A DNA stretch of 33,568 bases from an uncultured Microbulbifer sp. (GCF_913055755.1 NZ_CAJXKH010000038.1:1-33568); one strand, 5' to 3'; positions 15,970-24,814 are shown, counted from the first letter of the stretch. Notes: generated by a model not told the origin, from the letters alone. Made by a program: numbers and translations.

Positions 15970-18900
15970 ATGATCGCCCCTGCAGTCTCCAACAGTGTTC
16001 AGCTCGCGCCGGCGCGGCTGCTGCTTATTGCGGTAGCACTGCTGGCGGGCAGTTTCTGTCTGGCATTTTTCTGCAAAAGCATACTCGTGGTTGGCGATGG
16101 TGTGGCCGCCATCTGGCTGTCTGATGCACTGGCAATCGCGCTGCTGTTCCGCTACCCGGTGAGGTACTGGCCCGTATTGCTGGTCGCGTCATTTGCCGGC
16201 ACGGCCCTCGCGGCCCTCAACGGGGGCACGCCGCTGCTGTTTTGTGTGCTCTACTCACTGGCGGGTTCACTGGAAGTGCTGGTGGCCGCGGCGCTGCTGA
16301 GGAAATTCTGTGCCGAAGGGCAGTTTTTCAACAGCATGTCCGCCTGGCTGCGTTTTCTGTTTTTTGGCGCCCTGTTGCCAACCATTGTCGGCGCCGGGCT
16401 CGGGGCGTCTACTGCCGAATTATTCGGGCGCGCGCCGTTTGCGCCGGTATTCCTGTTCTGGTACCTGTCGGACGTCGCGGGGATCTGCATGTTTTTGCCG
16501 CTGATCCAGGTGATGGACCGGAAAAATATCGCGCGCCTGGTTTCCCCGGCTGTTCGCATGCGCGTGCTGTCCGTTGGTGTGGCAACACTGGCCTGTATCG
16601 GGCTGATTCTTTTTATATTGCCCTATCCCTATATTTTTATATCCCTGCCACTGATCTGGGCGGCCGGCCGGCTGGAGTTGTCCCAGGCCCTGCTGGTGAT
16701 CTTTTTCGCCGTCCTCCTGGTGCTTTACCTGCTGACCGGCGGCAGCCCCCTGCTGCCCCCGGGCGTGGTAGAGCCGCTGGCTACCCCGGTTGACCTGTTG
16801 CCCGCATTTGCGGCGTTTATCCCCGCCTATGTGATGGCCATATCTTCCACCATTGAGCGGCAGCGCAGCCAGCGGATTATCGAAGTGGAAAGCAGCTTTC
16901 GCGCGGCGATGGAAAACTCGCGTATCGGCATGCTGCTGGTTTCCCTGGATAACCGCATCATTCAGTCCAATGTCAGCTTTCGTCGCTTTATCGGCTTTAC
17001 CGAAGTGGAACTGCGGGGTTTGAATATCCGCGAGGTCATCTTTCCGGCCGACCTGCCGCTGCTGCAAAGCAGTGCCGGGAATTCCTCGCTGGAATCCTTT
17101 GCCGGGAGCGGGGCGCTGGACCACGAGTGGCGCTTTGTGCGCAAAAACGGGGAAGTGGTCTGGGGGCACTGGTCCAGTAGCCTGGCGCGGGGGGCGGCCA
17201 ATGAGCCACTCTATGCGGTGGTCCAGATTGAAGATATCGACTGGCGCAAGCGCAGTGAGGTCGCGCTCACACGCGCGGAGGAGCGCTGGAAGTTCTCGCT
17301 GACGGTGACCGGTCAGGGAGTGTATGACTGGGATCTGGTCACCGGAAAAACCTTTTTTTCCCACTGGCTGATCAGCGAAATCGGTATCGATCACGAAGCG
17401 TTGACCACCCGCGGAGACTGGCTCGCGCGTATCGTGCCGGAGGATCGCGCGCGGCTGATGCAGGCACAGCAGGCGCACTTCGGGGGCCGGGAAAAGAACA
17501 TCGATTGCCAGTACCGGCTGCGTACCGATGCGGGCGGCTATCGCTGGATACATGAAGTCGCGCGGATCCTGGAGTGGGGAGAGCGGGGACAGCCGCTGCG
17601 GTCCATCGGTATTTTGCGGGATATCACCGAAAACAAGGATATGGCCCAGTCGCTGGCGGAAGAGAAAGAGCATCTGCAGGTGACCCTGACCGCAATTGCC
17701 GACGCGGTGATTGCCACGGACCTGCAGCAGCGGATCACTTTTATGAATCCGGTGGCGGAGTCCCTCACCGGCTGGGCCACGGAGGCCGCAATCGGCCTGC
17801 CCGTCAGTCAGGTATTTCAGATCTCCAGCGGCAGGCTGGGAGCCTCCGTGGTCAGCCCCATTGATGCCTGCCTGGAACAACACGCACCGGCGTTTTCCGC
17901 GGAAGGCGCGGTACTGCTGAGCCGCGGTGGAGTGGTGCACGATGTCAAATGTTCGGCTTCGCCACTGAAATCCGACAGCGGACAGCTGCTGGGTGCGGTG
18001 CTGGTATTCCAGGACGTTACCGAAACCCGCCAGCTGATCCAGCAGTTGAGCTACCAGGCCTCCCACGACGACCTCACCCATTTGCCAAACCGCCAGGCAT
18101 TCCGCCGGGAAGTGGACGATGCGGTGGAGAGTGTGAAGGGCGGTGATGAAGTACATGTGCTGGCGTACATTGACCTCGACCGCTTCAAGGTGATCAACGA
18201 TAGTGCCGGGCACCAGGCCGGTGATGCGCTGTTGAAAAATGTCGCCAAGTTTCTGCGCGGCCAGCTGCGCGCGACCGACAGTGTCGCGCGGCTGGGGGGC
18301 GACGAGTTCGGTTTGCTGTTGCGTAATTGCGACAAGGAGCAGGCGCGCCTGCGCTGCGAGCAGCTGGTGCGCAAGATCGGGGCGCTGCGTTTCCCCTGGA
18401 ACAAGCGCGTATTTGATGTGGGTGCCAGTGTCGGGCTCACGGAAATTCATCGCAGTAATAACCGGGTTGCGGAGCTGATGAGCCAGGTGGATGTGGCCTG
18501 TTATTCCGCGAAGCACGCTGGTCGCGGCGCGGTGGTGGTGTATGAAATGGACAGCAGTGCCATCGCAGACCAGCACCGCCAGATTTACATGGCGTCCACC
18601 ATACGCGAGGCGCTGGATGAAAACCGCCTGCGACTATATGCCCAGCCCATTGCGCGCGCGGGCAACCATTCACAGATCAGCCACTACGAATTGCTGGTGC
18701 GGATGGTGGATGACGAGGGCAATCTGATCCTGCCCGGTGCCTTTATCCCCGCGGCAGAGCGCTATGGCCTGATGCTGCAGGTTGACCGTTGGGTGCAGCA
18801 GGAATTTCTGCAGCACAGGGCGCAAGAGGTGGCGGCCAGCGGCCTGAATTTCGCGTTGAACCTTTCTGCGGAGGCGATCGGCGACCGGGAGTTCCAGCAG

Positions 18901-19374
18901 CAGTTGCTGGGTGCACTGGCCAGGTCACCGCTGTTGGCGGAAAAGCTCGGCATAGAAATCACAGAGACGGCGATGGTCAACCAGATGGACAGCGCCAGCC
19001 AGTTTGTTGCGCGCTTGCGCGAGCTGGGGTGCACGGTGGCGCTGGACGATTTCGGCAATGGCCTCAGTTCGTTCAACTACCTGAAGGCCTTCGCCATCGA
19101 TTACATCAAGATCGATGGCAGTTTCGTGCGCGAAGTGGAGTCCAACTTTGTCGACCTGATGATTGTGGAGTCGATCAACCAGGTGGCCCATCGCCTCAAG
19201 GCGCGCACCATTGCGGAGTTCGTGGAGGACGAGGCTACCGCGGAGCGCTTGAACCGGATTGGTGTGGATCTGGTGCAGGGGTATTACATCGGCCGGCCGG
19301 TGCCGCTGGAGCAGGTGCTGGCCGAGGCGGCCAGAAAGAGGCCGGTTGAGGCGTTGGTGCCAGACTGCGAATAG
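15970..19374 (+). CDS. DgcE/YegE-like MASE1-PAS-GGDEF-EAL protein
   Basis: A membrane-bound enzyme of cyclic di-GMP turnover, about 1134 residues. The N-terminal MASE1 sensor (about 10-290) has about eight hydrophobic helices. Three PAS domains follow (about 305-430, 435-560, 570-695). The GGDEF domain has an intact RLGGDEF (776-780) and an I-site RATD (767-770) for product inhibition. The EAL domain keeps the key residues: ELL at 907, NLS, EITET, DDFGNG and IKIDG, though AEGVE reads AEFVE. Architecture and sequence resemble E. coli DgcE, whose EAL half is degenerate; here it looks more complete, so phosphodiesterase activity is possible. I prefer ATG 15970; GTG at 15958 is also possible and lies closer to an AAGGG. 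It follows the kinase gene by about 110 bp on the same strand. Confidence 0.9.
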   Translation: MIAPAVSNSVQLAPARLLLIAVALLAGSFCLAFFCKSILVVGDGVAAIWLSDALAIALLFRYPVRYWPVLLVASFAGTALAALNGGTPLLFCVLYSLAGSLEVLVAAALLRKFCAEGQFFNSMSAWLRFLFFGALLPTIVGAGLGASTAELFGRAPFAPVFLFWYLSDVAGICMFLPLIQVMDRKNIARLVSPAVRMRVLSVGVATLACIGLILFILPYPYIFISLPLIWAAGRLELSQALLVIFFAVLLVLYLLTGGSPLLPPGVVEPLATPVDLLPAFAAFIPAYVMAISSTIERQRSQRIIEVESSFRAAMENSRIGMLLVSLDNRIIQSNVSFRRFIGFTEVELRGLNIREVIFPADLPLLQSSAGNSSLESFAGSGALDHEWRFVRKNGEVVWGHWSSSLARGAANEPLYAVVQIEDIDWRKRSEVALTRAEERWKFSLTVTGQGVYDWDLVTGKTFFSHWLISEIGIDHEALTTRGDWLARIVPEDRARLMQAQQAHFGGREKNIDCQYRLRTDAGGYRWIHEVARILEWGERGQPLRSIGILRDITENKDMAQSLAEEKEHLQVTLTAIADAVIATDLQQRITFMNPVAESLTGWATEAAIGLPVSQVFQISSGRLGASVVSPIDACLEQHAPAFSAEGAVLLSRGGVVHDVKCSASPLKSDSGQLLGAVLVFQDVTETRQLIQQLSYQASHDDLTHLPNRQAFRREVDDAVESVKGGDEVHVLAYIDLDRFKVINDSAGHQAGDALLKNVAKFLRGQLRATDSVARLGGDEFGLLLRNCDKEQARLRCEQLVRKIGALRFPWNKRVFDVGASVGLTEIHRSNNRVAELMSQVDVACYSAKHAGRGAVVVYEMDSSAIADQHRQIYMASTIREALDENRLRLYAQPIARAGNHSQISHYELLVRMVDDEGNLILPGAFIPAAERYGLMLQVDRWVQQEFLQHRAQEVAASGLNFALNLSAEAIGDREFQQQLLGALARSPLLAEKLGIEITETAMVNQMDSASQFVARLRELGCTVALDDFGNGLSSFNYLKAFAIDYIKIDGSFVREVESNFVDLMIVESINQVAHRLKARTIAEFVEDEATAERLNRIGVDLVQGYYIGRPVPLEQVLAEAARKRPVEALVPDCE

Positions 19375-19390
19375 TGTGATTAGGTATTAC

Positions 19391-19524
19391 GGTGGCGGCG
19401 CTGCTGCCGGGTACTCCCTTGCGAGACACGGGCTGGGCGCCCCCCCCTCAACCCATCCCTGGGGGCTCTTCGAAAAAGTCCCTTTTTTCGAAGGTCTCGC
19501 AAGGGAGTACCCGGCATCAGCGCC
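19391..19524. repeat. Large hairpin (cruciform-type) intergenic repeat, copy 1
   Basis: 31-nt inverted arms (19397-19427 and 19494-19524) pair with a single mismatch. They enclose a second 10-bp hairpin (19468-19477 with 19484-19493) and a C-run/G-run stem. The core CTTGCGAGACACG and AACCCATCC-TGGGGGCTCT recurs in copy 2 near 27303. It lies between the convergent ends of the GGDEF-EAL gene and suhB and may also act as a terminator. Confidence 0.85.
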
Positions 19525-19558
19525 TTCTCATCGAGCTCAGTCAGTTCGCGAGATTTAT

Positions 19559-20365
19559 TTACTGACGAATCTTGCCCAGATGCTTGCCAACAATCTGCAG
19601 CAGCGGCTTGAAGGTCTTGGGTGTTGCGCACACCAGGTTGCCGGAATCCAGGTAGTCGTTGCCGCCGCGGAAGTCGCTGATCAGGCCGCCGGCTTCTTTC
19701 ACCAGCAGTGAGCCCGCTGCGATATCCCAGGTGTTCAGGTACATTTCCCAGAAACCGTCAAAGCGACCCGCGGCAACGTAGGCCAGGTCGAGGGCGGCGG
19801 CGCCCGGGCGGCGGATGCCCGCAGTCTGGCCGGCCACTTCTTTCATCACCGCCAGGTAGGCGTCGATGTTTTCGTAGGACTCGCCATTGAACGGGATGCC
19901 GGTGCCGATCAGTGCGCCTTTCAGGCCCTGGCGGTTGGACACGCGGATGCGGCGGCCATTGAGGGCGGCGCCGCGGCCGCGGCTGGCGGTGAATTCTTCG
20001 CGCTTGATGGGGTCCAGCACCACTGCGTGCTCGATCTGGCCGCGGTATTTGCAGGCGATGGAAACGGCGAAGTGCGGCATGCCGTGGATAAAGTTGGTGG
20101 TGCCGTCCAGCGGATCGATGATCCACTCGTATTCAGGCTCGGCACCTTCCTGCAGGCCACTCTCTTCAGCGCGGATGCTGTGCTTGGGGAAGGCCTTGCG
20201 CAGGTGGTAGATGATTTCCTGCTCGCTGGCCCGGTCAACTTCGGTCACGTAATCGTTACGGCCTTTTTCTTCGAACTTCATCAGGTCGCCGCGCTCCCAG
20301 GCGCGTTCGATCAGTTCACCGGCCTTGCGCGCTGCGCGCAGGGCAATATTCAGCATGGGTTCCAT
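19559..20365 (-). CDS. suhB: Inositol-1-monophosphatase family protein SuhB
   Basis: A Mg-dependent phosphatase that releases phosphate from inositol 1-phosphate. In E. coli SuhB also joins the rRNA transcription antitermination complex. The 268-residue length matches E. coli SuhB (267). The metal-binding motifs are in order: EESG at about residue 67, DPLDGTTNFIHG at about 84-95, and the C-terminal WDIAAGSLLVKEAGG. The start is the ATG of MEPMLNIALRAARKAG (20365-20363); the frame continues upstream, but into the divergent promoter region. It is divergent from trmJ by 146 bp, the arrangement known from Pseudomonas. Confidence 0.94.
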   Translation of the reverse strand: MEPMLNIALRAARKAGELIERAWERGDLMKFEEKGRNDYVTEVDRASEQEIIYHLRKAFPKHSIRAEESGLQEGAEPEYEWIIDPLDGTTNFIHGMPHFAVSIACKYRGQIEHAVVLDPIKREEFTASRGRGAALNGRRIRVSNRQGLKGALIGTGIPFNGESYENIDAYLAVMKEVAGQTAGIRRPGAAALDLAYVAAGRFDGFWEMYLNTWDIAAGSLLVKEAGGLISDFRGGNDYLDSGNLVCATPKTFKPLLQIVGKHLGKIRQ

Positions 20366-20454
20366 AGCGATTCCGCGGGTCAGTTGAAATTGGTAAATAG
20401 CAGCTCCGGGCTGGCCGGGCGGGCGCGATTGTAGGGATTCCAGTGCAATTTTGC

Positions 20455-20460
20455 TACACT
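20455..20460 (+). promoter_or_regulatory. Candidate -10 box of the trmJ promoter
   Basis: A TGC-extended TACACT followed by a GC-rich start region, about 50 nt before the trmJ ATG. No good -35 lies at 17 bp; TTGTAG at 20429 has a 20-bp spacer. Confidence 0.4.
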
Positions 20461-20511
20461 CCGCGCCCGATTTGTAACAGGCATTGTAGCCGCGATAGCC
20501 CGGTAACCCAT

Positions 20512-21324
20512 ATGGCGACTTCTCCCTCCGAAACCGCAGCCCAGCAGGCCTCCCAGTCGGCACTCGCCGCACTGGCCAATATCCGCGTGGTGCTGGTAAA
20601 CAGTGCCCACCCCGGCAATATCGGCGGTGCCGCCCGCGCGCTCAAGAATATGGGGCTGAGCCAGCTGTACCTGGTGCAACCGCGGGAATTCCCCGCGGCC
20701 AACGCCGTGTGGCGGGCCGCCGGTGCCGCGGAGCTGCTGGACAGCGCGGTGGTGGTGGACACCCTGGAAGAAGCGGTGGCGGATTGTGGACTGGTGGTCG
20801 CTACCAGTGCCCGCGAACGGCGCATTCCCTGGCCGCTGCTGACCCCGCGGGAGTGCGGCCAACGCGCGGTGGCCGAGGCCCGCGAGCACCCGGTGGCGCT
20901 GGTATTTGGCCGCGAGGACCGCGGGCTGACCAATGAAGAGCTGCAGGCCTGTAATTTCCATGTGCATATCCCCGCCAACCCGGAGTACAGCTCCCTGAAC
21001 CTGGCCACCGCGGTACAGGTGCTGGCGTACGAGGCGCGCATGGCGGCGCTGGAAGCGGAGAAGGGCGGCGAGCTGAGCTATTCCGACTGGGACCGGCCGC
21101 CGGCCAAGGCCAGCGATATGGAGCTGTATTTCGAGCACCTGCAACTGGCGCTCGGCGAGCTGGGCTTTATCGATCCGGACAACCCCCGCCAGACCATGAC
21201 CCGGTTGCGCCGACTGTTCAGTCGTGTGCGTCCGGATGATATGGAGCTGGGTATCCTGCGGGGCATGCTGACGGCGATCCAGAATCATATTCACCGCAGT
21301 GGTGGCCAGGGGCGCCCCGAGTAA
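20512..21324 (+). CDS. trmJ: tRNA (cytidine/uridine-2'-O-)-methyltransferase TrmJ
   Basis: A SPOUT-class methyltransferase that uses S-adenosylmethionine to 2'-O-methylate position 32 of tRNAs. The 270-residue protein shows IRVVLVNSAHPGNIGGAARALKNMG near the N-terminus (with the Asn and Arg of the RNA-binding and catalytic region). The knot motifs follow as ALVFGREDRGLTNEEL and VHIPANPEYSSLNLATAVQVLAYE. A C-terminal helical extension ends in RRLFSRVRPDDMELGILRGML, typical of TrmJ. I take ATG 20512 (MATSPSETAA); the open frame before it has no family-like sequence. In Pseudomonas, as I recall, cysE stands between this gene and iscR; here iscR follows directly. Confidence 0.93.
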   Translation: MATSPSETAAQQASQSALAALANIRVVLVNSAHPGNIGGAARALKNMGLSQLYLVQPREFPAANAVWRAAGAAELLDSAVVVDTLEEAVADCGLVVATSARERRIPWPLLTPRECGQRAVAEAREHPVALVFGREDRGLTNEELQACNFHVHIPANPEYSSLNLATAVQVLAYEARMAALEAEKGGELSYSDWDRPPAKASDMELYFEHLQLALGELGFIDPDNPRQTMTRLRRLFSRVRPDDMELGILRGMLTAIQNHIHRSGGQGRPE

Positions 21325-21403
21325 TCGCCAGTCCTGCTGGTCAGAACTGCCGGTCATAACCGCCCGGTCTCAGGGCAGTCTCAATCGATATAAGCCCGGG
21401 CAA

Positions 21404-21453
21404 ATACCCTACTGGTTTACTGGGCTATATACTTGACTGAAGTGGTGGGTTAT
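21404..21453 (+). promoter_or_regulatory. Two adjacent IscR type 1 binding sites
   Basis: Two 25-bp blocks back to back, 21404-21428 and 21429-21453. By eye each matches about 21 of 25 positions of the type 1 consensus ATASYYGACTRWWWYAGTCRRSTAT. The second covers the -35 box of the iscR promoter, as expected for repression by 2Fe-2S IscR. Confidence 0.75.
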
Positions 21454-21461
21454 TCCATACT
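21433..21461 (+). promoter_or_regulatory. iscR promoter
   Basis: TTGACT (21433-21438), a 17-bp spacer and CATACT (21456-21461), with the start site expected near 21468, about 63 nt before the iscR ATG. It overlaps the second IscR site. Confidence 0.75.
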
Positions 21462-21530
21462 CGCGCCCCGATTCAGTGGTACCCGGCGGTATCACGCGGC
21501 CCACATTCCGGGGCCCGGCAGGAGGGCATT

Positions 21531-22022
21531 ATGCGTTTGACAACCAAAGGGCGGTACGCGGTCACAGCTATGCTGGACCTGGCGTTGCACGCCGAGCGCG
21601 GCCCCATCAGCCTGGCGGACATTTCCAAGCGCCAGGAGATTTCCCTGTCTTATCTGGAGCAGCTGTTCTCCCGTCTCCGCCAGTCCGGCCTGGTGTCCAG
21701 TGTGCGCGGTCCCGGCGGTGGTTACCGCCTGGCGAGTCCCGCCGCCGATATCTGTGTGGCGGAAATCATAGATGCAGTAAACGAATCCGTTGACGCCACC
21801 AGCTGTGGCGGCAACAGCGACTGTTCCGGCGGTGAACAGTGCCTGACCCACTACCTGTGGATGGATCTGAGTCGTCAGATTCACGGATTCCTGAACGGGA
21901 TCAGCCTGGCTGACCTGGTGCGGCGCGCCGAGGTTCAGGAAGTGGCCCGCCGCCAGGAGCAGCGGGGTACGCCGGAAGATCCGGTGGAACAGAAAGTGGC
22001 GATTATTGGCGGCTTGCAGTAA
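21531..22022 (+). CDS. iscR: Fe-S cluster regulator IscR
   Basis: An Rrf2-family transcription factor that senses Fe-S status through a 2Fe-2S cluster and represses its own operon. 163 residues. The N-terminal winged helix starts [20 protein letters not shown], with the recognition helix [19 protein letters not shown] and the wing [11 protein letters not shown]. Cluster ligands Cys92, Cys98, Cys104 and His107 match E. coli numbering. A GGAGG-type Shine-Dalgarno (CAGGAGGGC) precedes the ATG. It is first in the isc operon, behind a promoter with two IscR-site matches, which predicts autorepression. Confidence 0.97.
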   Translation: MRLTTKGRYAVTAMLDLALHAERGPISLADISKRQEISLSYLEQLFSRLRQSGLVSSVRGPGGGYRLASPAADICVAEIIDAVNESVDATSCGGNSDCSGGEQCLTHYLWMDLSRQIHGFLNGISLADLVRRAEVQEVARRQEQRGTPEDPVEQKVAIIGGLQ

Positions 22023-22119
22023 GGTGCCGGCCGCGCGGTCACTGGCTCGCCCGTAGCCAGTTACACAGAGCAATGCAGTAAGGCGCTGGCAGGGTGCCGG
22101 CGAGTGGAGATTAGAGATT

Positions 22120-23334
22120 ATGAAGCTTCCCATTTATCTGGATTATTCGGCAACCTGCCCGGTGGACCCGCGCGTCGCCAGTAAGATGGCGGAGCAGCTG
22201 ACCATGGACGGCAACTTCGGCAACCCGGCGTCCCGCTCCCACCTCTATGGCTGGAAGGCGGAAGAGGCGGTGGAAGATGCCCGTCGTTACGTTGCCGAGC
22301 TGGTGAATGCGGACCCGCGCGAGATCGTGTGGACCAGCGGCGCCACCGAATCCGACAACCTGGCGATCAAGGGTGCGGCGCACTTTTACCAGGGCAGGGG
22401 CAAGCACATCATCACCTCCAAGATCGAGCACAAAGCGGTGCTCGACACCTGTCGCCAGCTGGAGCGCGAAGGCTTCGAGGTCACCTACCTGAACCCGAAG
22501 GAAGACGGCATCGTCTACCCGGAGCAGGTGGCGGAAGCCCTGCGCGAAGACACCATGCTGGTAAGCCTGATGCACGTCAACAACGAGATCGGCGTGATCA
22601 ACGATATTGCGGCGATCGGCGAGCTGTGCCGCGAGCGCAAGATCATCTTCCACGTGGATGCGGCTCAGAGCGCCGGCAAGATCGATATCGACCTGGCGGA
22701 AATGAAAGTGGACCTGATGTCCTTCTCCGCCCACAAGGTCTACGGCCCCAAAGGTATCGGTGCCCTGTACGTGCGTCGCAAGCCGCGGGTGCGTATCGAA
22801 GCCCAGATGCACGGCGGTGGTCACGAGCGCGGCATGCGCTCCGGTACCCTGCCTACCCACCAGATCGTGGGTATGGGTGAAGCCTTCCGCATCGCCAGGG
22901 AAGAAATGGCGGAAGAGCGCAAGCGCATGACTGCACTGCGCGACCGTTTCTGGAGCCAGATCAGCGATATGGAAGAGGTGCACATCAACGGCTCCATGGA
23001 GCAGCGTGTGCCCGGCAACCTGAATGTCAGCTTCGCTTTCGTGGAAGGCGAGAGCCTGATCATGTCCCTGAAGGATCTGGCGATTTCCTCCGGCTCCGCG
23101 TGTACTTCCGCGAGCCTGGAACCGAGTTATGTACTGCGCGCCCTGGGCGTGAACGACGAGCTGGCCCACAGCTCCCTGCGCTTCAGCTTCGGCCGTTTCA
23201 CCACGGAACAGGACGTGGATACTGCGGCCAAAGAAGTAAGGCAGGCGGTGGAAAAGCTGCGCGAACTGTCTCCCCTGTGGGACATGTACAAGGATGGTAT
23301 CGACCTGAATACCATTGAATGGGCAGCGCACTAA
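22120..23334 (+). CDS. iscS: Cysteine desulfurase IscS
   Basis: A PLP enzyme that takes sulfur from cysteine, giving alanine and a persulfide for Fe-S clusters, thiolated tRNA and other uses. 404 residues, the E. coli length. The PLP lysine is Lys206 in [16 protein letters not shown], and the mobile-loop nucleophile is Cys328 in [20 protein letters not shown], both at E. coli positions. The N-terminal [20 protein letters not shown] and the cofactor region SGATESDN are typical. The start is ATG 22120 with a GGAGA-like site. It lies 97 bp after iscR in the same operon. Confidence 0.98.
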   Translation: MKLPIYLDYSATCPVDPRVASKMAEQLTMDGNFGNPASRSHLYGWKAEEAVEDARRYVAELVNADPREIVWTSGATESDNLAIKGAAHFYQGRGKHIITSKIEHKAVLDTCRQLEREGFEVTYLNPKEDGIVYPEQVAEALREDTMLVSLMHVNNEIGVINDIAAIGELCRERKIIFHVDAAQSAGKIDIDLAEMKVDLMSFSAHKVYGPKGIGALYVRRKPRVRIEAQMHGGGHERGMRSGTLPTHQIVGMGEAFRIAREEMAEERKRMTALRDRFWSQISDMEEVHINGSMEQRVPGNLNVSFAFVEGESLIMSLKDLAISSGSACTSASLEPSYVLRALGVNDELAHSSLRFSFGRFTTEQDVDTAAKEVRQAVEKLRELSPLWDMYKDGIDLNTIEWAAH

Positions 23335-23380
23335 TCGCTGCCTGAAGGCGGCAATGGAAACGAATTGAGAGGGTTTAGTC

Positions 23381-23785
23381 ATGGCCTATAGCGATAAAGT
23401 AATTGATCACTATGAACACCCCCGCAATGTCGGTCGTCTCGACGACAAGGCGGACAACGTGGGTACCGGCATGGTCGGCGCACCGGCCTGTGGCGACGTG
23501 ATGCGCCTGCAGATTCAGGTGAACGACAGCGGCATCATCGAAGATGCCAAGTTCAAGACCTACGGCTGCGGCTCCGCGATTGCCTCCAGCTCCCTGCTGA
23601 CCGAGTGGGTCAAGGGCAAGTCCCTGGATGAGGCGGCGCAAATCAAGAACACCGAGATCGCCGAAGAACTGGCGCTGCCGCCGGTAAAAATTCACTGCTC
23701 CGTGCTGGCGGAAGACGCCATCAAGGCGGCGGTGCGCAATATCCGCGAAAAGCGCGGTGAAAAGGTTGAAGAAACCGCGGGTTGA
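23381..23785 (+). CDS. iscU: Fe-S cluster scaffold IscU
   Basis: The scaffold on which IscS-derived sulfur and iron form a 2Fe-2S cluster, which HscA/HscB then help hand over. 134 residues against 128 in E. coli, the extra residues being a polar C-terminus. Ligand cysteines Cys37, Cys63 and Cys106 are all at E. coli positions, and the HscA-binding LPPVK motif lies just before Cys106. GAGAGGG lies about 8 nt before the ATG. Third gene of the isc operon, 46 bp after iscS. Confidence 0.98.
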   Translation: MAYSDKVIDHYEHPRNVGRLDDKADNVGTGMVGAPACGDVMRLQIQVNDSGIIEDAKFKTYGCGSAIASSSLLTEWVKGKSLDEAAQIKNTEIAEELALPPVKIHCSVLAEDAIKAAVRNIREKRGEKVEETAG

Positions 23786-23828
23786 TTCCGTTTGCGGGAA
23801 CCCAAGCGGTAAGGAGTAGGCAACCGAC

Positions 23829-24152
23829 ATGGCAATTACCATGACCGAAGCGGCCCAGGCCCACGTAGCCAAGCAGCTGGCCAGCCGCGGCAAAGGTATC
23901 GGCATTCGCGTCGGCGTGAAGACGGCCGGCTGTTCCGGGATGGCGTATGTGCTGGAGTTTGTGGATACGGCAAACCCCGAAGACGAGGTGTTCGAGGCCG
24001 GCGGCGTAAAGCTGATAGTGGACCCGAAAAGCCTCGCCTACCTGGACGGCACCGAGCTGGACTTTGTCAAAGAGGGGCTGAACGAAGGGTTTGCCTTCAA
24101 TAACCCCAATGTGAAAAACGAGTGCGGCTGCGGCGAAAGCTTCCACGTTTGA
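23829..24152 (+). CDS. iscA: A-type Fe-S carrier IscA
   Basis: A small A-type carrier protein that receives clusters, or iron, and passes them to target proteins. 107 residues with the three conserved cysteines Cys35 ([10 protein letters not shown]), Cys99 and Cys101 (NECGCGESF). An AAGGAG site precedes the ATG. Its stop is followed after about 22 bp by an intrinsic terminator, so it may be the last gene of the strongly regulated iscRSUA transcript. Confidence 0.97.
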   Translation: MAITMTEAAQAHVAKQLASRGKGIGIRVGVKTAGCSGMAYVLEFVDTANPEDEVFEAGGVKLIVDPKSLAYLDGTELDFVKEGLNEGFAFNNPNVKNECGCGESFHV

Positions 24153-24174
24153 TCGGGGAAACCTGCTGGCAGTG

Positions 24175-24208
24175 AAAGGCCGGGTGCGCAGCGCATGCCG
24201 GCCTTTTT
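24175..24208 (+). terminator. Intrinsic terminator between iscA and hscB
   Basis: A 9-bp stem (24175-24183 with 24198-24206), a 14-nt loop that can itself pair (GCGC/GCGC), and five T residues (24204-24208). It divides the isc gene run into iscRSUA and hscBA-fdx-iscX. A direct repeat (GTAACTGAAAA twice, 24221-24242) follows; a promoter for hscB in 24209-24275 is possible but not clear. Confidence 0.8.
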
Positions 24209-24280
24209 AGTATTTACCATGTAACTGAAAAGTAACTGAAAACGGCAGGCATCGCCGGGCGTACTGTCGGAATAGAGAAT

Positions 24281-24805
24281 ATGGAACTGCAACAGAACCA
24301 TTTCGAGATTTTCGGCCTGCCGGTCTCTTACGAGGTGGACCGCCAGGCGCTGGCTGCCCGCTACCGGGAGTTGCAGCAGGAATTCCACCCGGATCGCTTT
24401 GCGGCCAAATCGGATCGCGAACAGCGCCTCTCCATGCAATACGCGGCGCAGATCAATGAGGCCAACAACACCCTCAAGGACCCGGTGGCCCGTGCGGCCT
24501 ACCTGTTGCAGCTCGCGGGCGTCGAGATCAGCCCCGAACAGACCACCGCCGACGGCGAATTCCTGATGCAGCAGATGATCCTGCGCGAGCGCCTCGAAGA
24601 GGTGCGCGATGCCGCGGATCCGGAAGCCGAGCTGGGCGAACTGGGAGACGAGACCAGCGCCCTGTTCCGGGAGCAGCAGCGGGTGTTCGCCGATGCGCTC
24701 ACCGCCAACGCCCTGGACGAGGCCAAAAGCGCGCTGCTCAAACTGCAGTTTCTCGGCAAGCTGCAGCGCCAGATCGAAACGCTCGAAGAAGATTTACTGG
24801 ACTGA
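24281..24805 (+). CDS. hscB: Fe-S cluster co-chaperone HscB
   Basis: A J-domain protein (Hsc20) that delivers IscU to HscA and stimulates its ATPase. 174 residues (E. coli 171). The J domain has the HPD motif at residues 36-38 (QQEFHPDRFAA), followed by AAQINEANNTLKDPVARAAYLL. The C-terminal three-helix IscU-binding domain contains MLRE-like FLMQQMILRERLEEV. ATG 24281 lies 6-7 nt after a GGAATAGAG stretch that could serve as a Shine-Dalgarno. It ends 9 nt before the hscA start. Confidence 0.96.
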   Translation: MELQQNHFEIFGLPVSYEVDRQALAARYRELQQEFHPDRFAAKSDREQRLSMQYAAQINEANNTLKDPVARAAYLLQLAGVEISPEQTTADGEFLMQQMILRERLEEVRDAADPEAELGELGDETSALFREQQRVFADALTANALDEAKSALLKLQFLGKLQRQIETLEEDLLD

Positions 24806-24814
24806 TACAGACTT

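Noticed and set aside
16420..18576. 718-codon ORF on the minus strand opposite the GGDEF-EAL gene
   Set aside because: The translation is His/Gln/Arg-rich without domain patterns; the + strand gene is clear by its GGDEF and EAL motifs.
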